Of a stretch of 64,000 nt of DNA, positions 56,602 to 64,000 are shown piece by piece. The notes below the pieces were generated by a model that worked only from the letters and a program-made list of their open reading frames with translations, was not told the DNA's origin and ran no database searches. Every line of letters starts with the position of its first letter. The first letter of the stretch is position 1. The stretch comes from Siphonodentalium dalli. Lineage: Eukaryota; Mollusca; Scaphopoda; Gadilida; Siphonodentaliidae. The translations under genes were made by a program, and so were the position numbers. The DNA lies in assembly GCA_032622095.1 (NCBI GenBank), contig CP136066.1:46658911-46722910 (forward strand), given 5' to 3'.

Positions 56602-57110
56602 AACACCTCAAGTAAAGTAAGTCCCCCGAATTTGATCGGTAATATCTCGGGGTCTATATGCGCGATCTCGATGAAATGTCACACGTATCTTCAGGATGGT
56701 AGTGGCAATGATGTCTAACAACAATTAACCCATCTCTTCTGTTTTGGTTGGATGAGTGTGAATTCAATGAACAAAATGCAAGTTTCAAACATTGCAAAGT
56801 GTATTTCATGTGAAAAACATTATTGGATAAGTGGAAATTTAACAACGGGAATTTAACACTATCGTGTGCCCACAACTACCGGCTATCTTCCGTTAAAGTT
56901 TTAACCCATGATTGCGGTTGCCCTTGCTTGGGCATGGGTGTAATGAAAAAAATGCAGATTTCAAAATGTTAAAAATTGATTTCATGCAAGACATTTTGAT
57001 GGAGTGTTCAATTTTATGAACGAATATCGTTCAATATCGAGTGTAGCATTCCTCTGTGACAAAAATCCCGAAAACATTGAGTCCAAAGAGCGTTCGTTAA
57101 CGGAATATTG
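56602..57110. mobile_element. Foldback MITE family T, copy 4 (left half only)
   Basis: TA|AACACCTCAAGTAAAGTAAG followed by TTTGATCGGTAATATCTCGG, GATGTCTAACAACAATTAAC and GGAGTGTTCAATTTTATGAA. It stops near AGAGCGTTCGTTAACGG, with no right arm. Confidence 0.75.
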
Positions 57111-57479
57111 GTCATTGTTGTGTTTAGCCCAATAATAAACAAGATAATAGGCGTGTCTGATTCTTAGTTAATCAAATAAATCAACCTGAAATGGTTTCTC
57201 TAAGAAAATCAGTCATGAATATGAAATAATGAGGTAAATAATGCCGTATGATAAGGATCCCAAAACAAAGCAGCATACATGGATGATTTTTACTTGAAAT
57301 GTAATACCTGTAAGAGTATCACCTGTTTCGCGTGTATTTGGTGAATAAACATGTACATGTACATACTGCTTTCGTCATCAAAGAATTCATTTGATTGTTC
57401 ATTGATTTTTGAATCACATTTCTTAAATTGACTTTGGGCGTCATTCTAATTCATACTCTTATTAAGAGTGATTGTGACA

Positions 57480-57545
57480 TTTGCCCCTTTTACCATCAAG
57501 TTCATCAAATAACTGTTCAACCTAATAACGGGCGTATCTTGTTAT
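57480..57545 (+). mobile_element. 3' fragment of the 40837-type element
   Basis: TTGCCCCTTTTACCATCAA and AATAACGGGCGTATCTTG match the right end of the element at 40837-41416. Nothing further upstream of it is recognisable. Confidence 0.7.
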
Positions 57546-59039
57546 CCTTTTCAAATGCCAGTTTTATTGGTTTTGGTGAGTCGCATGGATAAAGTGAATA
57601 TTTTTTTCTGAGCAAAATTGACTCCTCTTCAAAATACCGCATCGAACCCAAAAGTGATCGGACTTAGTCATTTTGTAAATGTACTAAACGCTGAACATTT
57701 AGTGTCCCTTTAATGAATAGTAGCAGCAGAATGATACATCTGATAAGACTATTCCAATCCTACACAACACTCAGTGATGTATCAATTTCACCACCTGCTC
57801 TCATTAATGATCACACCTCTGTCTGGGAGTCTATTATGATATAAAAACATCAGGGGTCCACTGGTCTCTGATACGCCCAGTACATGAATCATGTTTTAAA
57901 TTAAAGTAGAATGTTGCTCTTGTGTATTACACACATATGTTAGTGATGTGGTCACACTTCATGAAAAAAGTAATAAACGTAGGGTCCTGAATAACAAGCG
58001 TACGTGGGGGATTCTGTCTTTAAATTAATAAGCGTACCGTTCGTTGACTTCGGTCACACGAGTATTATAGTAATAGTCTCTAAGTCGTAACACGGTTTCA
58101 AGCCAATGAGGCCAGTACATACCAGTTGGTGACAAAATCATCGCCAATACATACCGAATGAATGTTAAAAAGACAAATACATGTACACGTACCGGCAGTG
58201 ATTCAATTCACTAGGTGTTGTGGTGTATACATTCACTTGTCATTCCTTCAGTATGTATCGGCGATGATTTGTCATAAACCGGTATTTTCGTTCATATTCA
58301 TGATATTTCCATCATTGTCCTGTAACTGTGGCAGTAAGTTAAGTAACTACTATTAATTAGGGCCCTTATTTATTTCCAGTAAATTCCCATATGCACCGAA
58401 TACATTTAGTATTTAGTAATGAATGTTATTTCTTGCTTGTGCATGGCAATGGTGGCATGATGGCACGAATACAGGGTGAAGTTACCCAACACTGTACATG
58501 TGCCCATGGCTGCACTGCATGTAATAATATGAAACGATACATAAAATATACCCTCTTTTAATAAGAATGCCATTGATATTTTATGCATTGTTTCAAATCC
58601 ATGGCCCGGTCTTGGTGACCACGTATTAAACAATAATCATGCATTAATTCAAGTTCTACAAAGAAACATAACATGAAAGGCATGTTAAAATTCTAATGCA
58701 ATTGGTTTACATATAATCTCAGTATTTCAGAGGCAGTTTAACTGGTATATATTGAAGGGGGATGCTATAGTAGTGTGAACGTATAAGGTGCATCCCCCGG
58801 AAGATATGCATGTGTATATTATACTTATGATATGTATTTATGTATTTACTTTAAGTGTTTCTGATTCCTGTGATCCAAAATCGTCAACTTAAAGGATTAA
58901 ATATTAATTTAGTGCAAAACTGGTTATAAGTTCATAACTTATAACCTGATTATTGTTATAATATTAATTCAATGCTTTGTGGAAGAAGTGTGTTTTAGAA
59001 ATACACATCGCGTAATTGTAACGGAATAGATTACGGAAG
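57546..59039. other. Tnp2 intron stretch without features
   Basis: No gene, repeat or LINE homology was recognised. ATAACTTATAACCAG-like inverted words near 58920-58945 form a small stem. Confidence 0.4.
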
Positions 59040-59104
59040 ATTAGATGATACCGCTGTTCAAATGTACACCAGACATCTTTCTTATTTACGCAGACGACAC
59101 GGTT

Positions 59105-60932
59105 CACACGGACTAACCGGAAACGCGGATTCTAAGGGTTTCGGAATATTGTAGGGCTGCCAACGAAGGTTCTTCCAGTTTTAAGAGCTTTTCAGAGAGG
59201 TAAAACGCACAAATTCATGTTCGCATGCGTATTATTTCATTATGAACAACGCGCGATATTTCCGTACAAAACTAGCTTGTGGGGCGTATATCAGCAAGCG
59301 GTCAGGTAGCCCAATATCTTAGAAACTCCCACATGGAATTTCAGCTCAAAATTCCTTATAATATGCCACTGGGAGGGATAAGCTTGAGGGTGGTTAGCTG
59401 TAGAAATGTCAACGCGGAAGACTAGGGGTGCTAGCACCGACGACGAGGGCAGAACTTTGAGAAATATTCGGCTACGATGTATTCTCATCGAAACAATGCC
59501 GCAAAACAGATATATTGTACTGGTATTGAGTCGTGAATATTAGTGTAAACATCCGTTTAGTTGAAATTATAACCGAAAACTAGAAAATGTGCTAAGAACA
59601 GTATAGGCTATAATTATAATTAAAGAAAGAAATCTTAGACCGTGCACGCTTTTAAGAAATACTTACTTTCCATTCCTTGCTGTCATTGAATTTTCGTCTG
59701 CATGGAATGTGATATACCAGATAACTTTCTGTACTGATGATCTGTTTATTATATACATCGCTGATTCGCTGTCTAACTTGGTGTTCAAGAATAGGTAACA
59801 CATGATATTGTCAAATTGTGCAATTTCGATATGATAAAAGTTATAGTTATCGCGAAAAAAACAAATGTATACTATATATACAGTTTTAAGAGTGAATTGA
59901 ATTGTCTATTGGAACAGAATGACAAATGTCCACATTAGCCGTGTTTTGTTCTGACTTCCGGAGCGGATCACACAGGTTGGATTTTAGCCGGATCAAAAAT
60001 ATCAGATGGCAGTTTGAACTCTAACCGCCGATTTATGGCCAAACAATGTTTGTATGTTCCAGGGGTGGGGGGGGGGGGGGGGGGTGGTACATGCCCTCTT
60101 TTGTCCGAATTCTGCTCGGAGACGGTTTAGATTTACATGTGTATGGTGCATGTCGACATATAGCATGGAGTATATAGGACATATATAATAGCGTACACTG
60201 AGCCTGACAGAGGCTCGTGTGTGATGAGTTTCTGACAGGAAAGTGACATTTGGACTAAATAATAGTGGAAATATAACCTTAAATGCCATCTAAATAGACG
60301 GTTTGTTCTAGAAAGTAGAATCTTTATAATATATATTCGTATTATACTATGCAGCTATTCTTACAACCATTTCTGGTTTAATTAGTCTGTTGCCGCAATC
60401 CAGATCTGTTATGGAACGTACATGTGTATTATAGATTGCCCCAGTAGCCATATCGTCTCCAGCATATCCGTTTTGCGGCATTGTTTCGACGAGAATACAT
60501 CGTAGCCGACCAGTTCTCAAAGTGCTACCCTTGTCGTCGGCGCTGGCATCCCCTGTGTGAGTTTCTAAGATATTGGTCTACCTGACCGCTTGCTGATATA
60601 CGCCCCACAAGCTAGTTTTGTACGGAAATATCGCGCGTTCTTCAGAACTTAGGCATTTTCCTGCCGAGGGTACAACTTTTTTTGCAGCGGATACGGAATG
60701 TTTCCGACAAATACAACCATCCCAACTGCTGGTTTGCCTTCCCAAATGGCCCGGTCACTGGGATAGCTATAGAATATTACTACATACCTGTCCATAATGA
60801 AATAATACGCCTGCGAACATGAATTTGTGCGTTTTACCTCTCTGAAAAGCTCTTAAAACTGGAAGAACCTTCGTTGGCAGCCTAAGAATCTTCCGAAACT
60901 CTTAGAATCCGCGTTTCCGGTTAGCCCTTGTG
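59105..60932. mobile_element. 1.8-kb foldback element with CACA termini, 5-bp TSD
   Basis: The left end CACACGGACTAACCGGAAAC and the right end (inverted) CACAAGGGCTAACCGGAAAC continue as inverted arms over about 450 bases (CTGCCAACGAAGGTTCTTCC; CAAGCGGTCAGGTAG; AACAATGCCGCAAAAC). CGGTT flanks both sides exactly (59100-59104 and 60933-60937). Removing the element and one CGGTT rejoins the LINE frame YADDT to VLLSNSE. A G run of about 20 lies inside near 60064. No transposase was seen. Confidence 0.9.
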
Positions 60933-61235
60933 CGGTTTTACTCTCTAACTCGGAGGTTGGCTTACAAAATGCGATAAATAAATTATCTGATAACTGTGCC
61001 CTCTGGTAGTTGAATATTAACTATTCCAAAACCAAAGCGATGACATTTGGGCGACGGTGTAATAAAAACACCCACTGTCAATCAGTATACGGGGTGAACA
61101 AATCGAAACGGTTGACCATTACAAGTATCTAGGTACATGGTTTACAAAATCTGATACTTTTATAAGTGAACGCAATGCGCGATGCGAGTCAGCTGAAAGC
61201 AATGTACACCCTTGAGGAAATACAAATTACCAATC

Positions 61236-61827
61236 CACAGGGGGTAATCGGGTACAACGGCGGCTTGTAAAGGCACGACCGGAAACTGGTAAAATGTGTT
61301 GCTTGTATACATACGGCTGGCAGCAACTACCTGGTACGGCCGCGGGCCGCCTGCAAACTCAACGTGTCAAATGCTCACAAACCGACAGCCGTACCTCATT
61401 TTTTCACGTTAGTGTGGTAAATATACTCTTATGTCGCCAAAACAAACCGGAAATATATGTGTCTTTCTCAACAGACAGAGTGATGATTCCCGATTAGAAA
61501 AGCGGTGTACTCCATATGTATTACGTTGAAGATTTGCCAACAGCGTGCACCAAATTAGCAGTCCCGAGGGATATTTTCAAAAGTGGTCAGCAAATGTTGC
61601 TATCATGGCTATATTGCGCTATACTAGTATCTTTCACAACTGAATTCATCTGTGGTTATATAACGATATATATATGGACCGAACATTGTCGCATTGATAT
61701 TCGCAAATACGATGATACTAATGAAGAATAGAGTTAGTTTTGTATCTATCCTTGTGAAATTTGCGCTGTGCGATCAGTTTCCGGTCGTGCCTTTACAAGC
61801 CGCCGTTGTACCCGATTACCCCCTGTG
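61236..61827. mobile_element. 592-bp element with identical 53-bp termini, 5-bp TSD
   Basis: Positions 61236-61288 and 61775-61827 are exact inverse copies, starting CACAGGGGGTAATCGGGTAC. CAATC flanks both sides exactly (61231-61235 and 61828-61832). The interior has only short frames (67-71 residues) without known domains. It is inserted in the LINE between the KAMYTL and IETVLEIYQRS blocks. Identical termini suggest a recent insertion. Confidence 0.92.
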
Positions 61828-62656
61828 CAATCGAAACTGTGCTTGAAATATATCAGAGATCTATTGTTCCGATTATGTCGTACGGGTCCGAGGTATGGGG
61901 ACATGAGAGCATTAGGACATTCGAAAAGTTGGAACTATGGTTTTTAAAACTAATCCTCGGTTTTAAAAAATCAACGATGACCCCCTTGGTTTACGGAGAG
62001 ACTGGAATCTATCCAATATCAGTAATTATTAAGCATCGGTGTCTATCTTATTGGGGCAACCTTATGACCATGGATTGCGATAGACTATACCAATAAGACT
62101 TTACGTCAACAGAAAAAAAACTAAATAAATGGCTCGAATATGTTTTGGAAAAAACCAGACACGCTCAAGCTCAACATCTTGTTTAACTTATCTAACCGCA
62201 AAACCCTGACAAAAGTATATCATTACATCAGAGAGGCCCTCAACATGATAGGAACACCCCCCGTGGCACTTAAATACGCATTTCTAAAGCCGAATATATC
62301 GCACCACTTCCAAGTAAACAAAATTTCTAGATATCTGGTAACGTCTTCGTATATATATTTGTTCTTACCCATGATAACAACACCCCACCTGAATCATGCA
62401 CATGCACACCATAAATATTATATGTTAGTTAACAGTGTATAGCTCTTATGTCTAATATGATTTGTGAGCCAATACATAATCTGAATCTGAAGGATATGGC
62501 ATGCAACGCATATCGTAGCTCATATTGAATGAGTTTTTACTAGTATGCCTTATAAACATTATGTTGTGTGGCGATTAACTGTTCTAGTATTTTTTCTGTG
62601 AGTACTATCAACCAGGCTCCAATGTTGATGTAACCTTACAAATTCTTTCTTTCCAG

Positions 62657-64000
62657 TGAATTCCAAGCCAAAACCGACAGTGAATCGAGCAGTGATGATT
62701 CTCTGGACGGCGATTCTGAAATTACTGAAGACTCGGGAAGTGATACGATTATTGGTGACATTGAATGGTCTTGTGACTATGGATTGGAACTATATTCATC
62801 TGGATTGGCTTGCCAAACTTTGGGAAACACGAATATGACGCTGCTACAATGGCTCGCTGTGAATTTCGACCTCTTCTCGTCTCACCCAGCTATCAGCAAA
62901 GCGGCATTCGGGGATTACTTACGGCTGCAACGGAGACTCTATAATCTAGATATACTGCCGAAATCGTACAGTGAGGCCAGAACAATGATTGCACCATATC
63001 TCGTGAAAAAACGGATATTTCATGTTTGCACCAATGACTGTGTAATTTTTAGAGATTCATCAAAACATGCATATGCAGATCTGGTGCAATGTCCAGTTTG
63101 CTCGGAACCGAGGTATCATGAACATCATCAGGCAAGTTTGATCCCAAAGCGGCGATTTATTTATCTTCCAGTTGGACCCCGACTCGCGCGAATTTATGGT
63201 GATGCTAATCTGGCGCAAATCATGCAATCTCATGCAACAATGAATGACACTGGCGACGATGACATATGGGACTTACACCAATCGAAGATGTGGACAGACC
63301 TATATTCTGAAACTGGATTATTCAGAGGTAACTCAAGTGGTATGGCCTTGTCATTGGAATTGGACGGTGTGAACCCTTTCCATAATATCGGTGTGATCTA
63401 CTCAATGACACCAATGATGATGACAGTTCTCAACTGGCCAAGGCACATGAGAAATGCTTTCCACAATATTGTGCTCGTTGCGATTATCCCAGGAAATGAT
63501 CACAGTGAAGCAAAAAATCTTGACGCATACCTGGAAATACTTATAGACGAGCTGCTCTGTTTGGCTAAGTGCAAAACATACAACGCATATATGGATGCCC
63601 CTATTGATGTAAAAACTAAACTCCTGTTCTATGTGCTTGATTACCCGGGATTATGCAAACTATTCGGACAACATGGAAGTGGGGCAACTCAGGGTTGCCA
63701 CTGGTGCATGATCCGTGGGAAGTATTGCCATGGGTACGCCAAAATGATGTACCTCTCGAACAGATCATATTTGAAGGAAACTGATCCTATACGCGAGGAT
63801 AAAACAAACTTCATTGAGAAATGCGCTGATGTTACAAACCGACCTGACCCAAGACAATACAAGAGCGAGCATGCCTACAGAGAGGCTTTTGATATGAGTC
63901 GGAACAAAACTGATGCCGCCATAATAGCAACAGCGACTGGGTGTAAAGGGGATAGGGTGACATCGTCCATCCCAGAGTTTGATAGAATAACGGACAGATT
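62657..64000 (+). CDS. Tnp2-type (EnSpm/CACTA) transposase, exon 2 (runs off window)
   Basis: Acceptor TTCTTTCTTTCCAG. The frame is open for 447 codons to the window edge. Residue numbers count from the exon 1 ATG: acidic/Ser-rich to about 150; CPVCSEP knuckle at 247-253; the transposase core with LELDGVNPFHNIGVIYSMTP (Asp 338); NIVLVAIIPGNDHSEAKNLD; YLEILIDEL (Asp 399); FYVLDYPGLCKLFG (Asp 430); and TQGCHWCMIRGKYC from about 447. This block order (DG-NPF, IPG, LIDEL, D-P--G-L-G, C--C) is that of the Transposase_21/Tnp2 family, which cuts and pastes CACTA elements. Which Asp residues are catalytic cannot be fixed by eye. No stop or frameshift was seen, so this copy may be intact. Confidence 0.95.

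Larger units (their letters stand above)
59040..62480 (+). mobile_element. LINE fragment (copy D) split by two nested insertions
   Basis: RT sequence is present in three blocks: 59040-59104 (LFKCTPDIFLIYADDT), 60938-61235 (LLSNSEVGLQNAINKLSDNC; INYSKTKAMTFGRR; YKYLGTWFTKSDTF) and 61833-62440 (IVPIMSYGSEVWGHESIRTF; ISVIIKHRCLSYWGNL; LNILFNLSNRKT). These are the catalytic box, palm end, thumb and C-terminus of an ORF2 of a family different from copies A and B. It starts in the middle of RT, so it is 5'-truncated, and it carries stops (one after NCALW) and small indels. It lies in the Tnp2 intron, on the same strand. Confidence 0.88.

Noticed and set aside
62656-62838. 60-residue frame starting with GTG at 62656
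   Set aside because: It is out of frame with the Tnp2 exon that begins at 62657 and has no support of its own.
1-64000. CRISPR arrays, rRNA, tRNA genes, prokaryotic operons, LTR retrotransposons or viral integrations
   Set aside because: None was recognised. The repeats seen are satellites, palindromes and LINEs, and the only tRNA-like words are within the satellite noted above.

Overview
The window looks like a piece of an animal nuclear genome, most probably a marine lophotrochozoan such as a bivalve mollusc. The reasons are spliced genes with GT/AG introns, AT-rich intergenic DNA, frequent ACATGTA-type words, APE-type LINEs, many palindromic MITEs, and short elements in which (GTCC)n precedes a tandem-repeat core. 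The species call is inference. No prokaryotic gene organisation, CRISPR array, rRNA or tRNA was found.

Three gene models are supported. (1) A SLC1-family acidic amino acid transporter on the + strand has six exons between 14819 and 29906; splice phases agree at every junction and the NMDGT motif, hairpin loops and TM8 Asp/Arg are present. Its first exons (TM1-TM3) were not found. (2) A three-exon gene of unrecognised family lies at 44931-49944 (+), with matching phases. (3) A Tnp2 (Transposase_21, EnSpm/CACTA) transposase gene has a zinc-knuckle first exon at 53983-54287, an 8.4-kb intron and a second exon at 62657 that is still open at the window edge. This is the longest open reading frame in the window. 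A weaker lone first exon is at 39167-39242.

Nearly everything else is mobile or repetitive. 0-3.6 kb: a decayed, nearly full-length LINE (minus). 3.8-17.5 kb: paired dispersed repeats A and B, hairpin elements, a TA-flanked foldback MITE, a 5'-truncated LINE, a 150-bp tandem array, and two related 8-bp-TSD elements just upstream of a transporter exon. 17.5-30 kb: the transporter, with introns filled by a roughly 170-bp satellite, a LINE tail and nested palindromes. 31-43 kb: more copies of the TA-flanked MITE, a hAT-like MITE with a minisatellite inside it, a second satellite locus and palindromic arrays. 44-50 kb: the orphan gene. 50-53 kb: an inverted tandem array followed by an ABC-type higher-order satellite of about 320 bp x 5. 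54-64 kb: the Tnp2 gene, whose intron holds a LINE that was hit by two elements with related CACA-type termini and exact 5-bp target duplications.

The most informative signals are the nested insertions, where removing one target-site copy rejoins the LINE reading frame; the transposase exon that is easily missed because it runs off the edge; and the higher-order satellite. Clade names for LINEs and MITEs rest on termini and duplications read by eye, without database searches.
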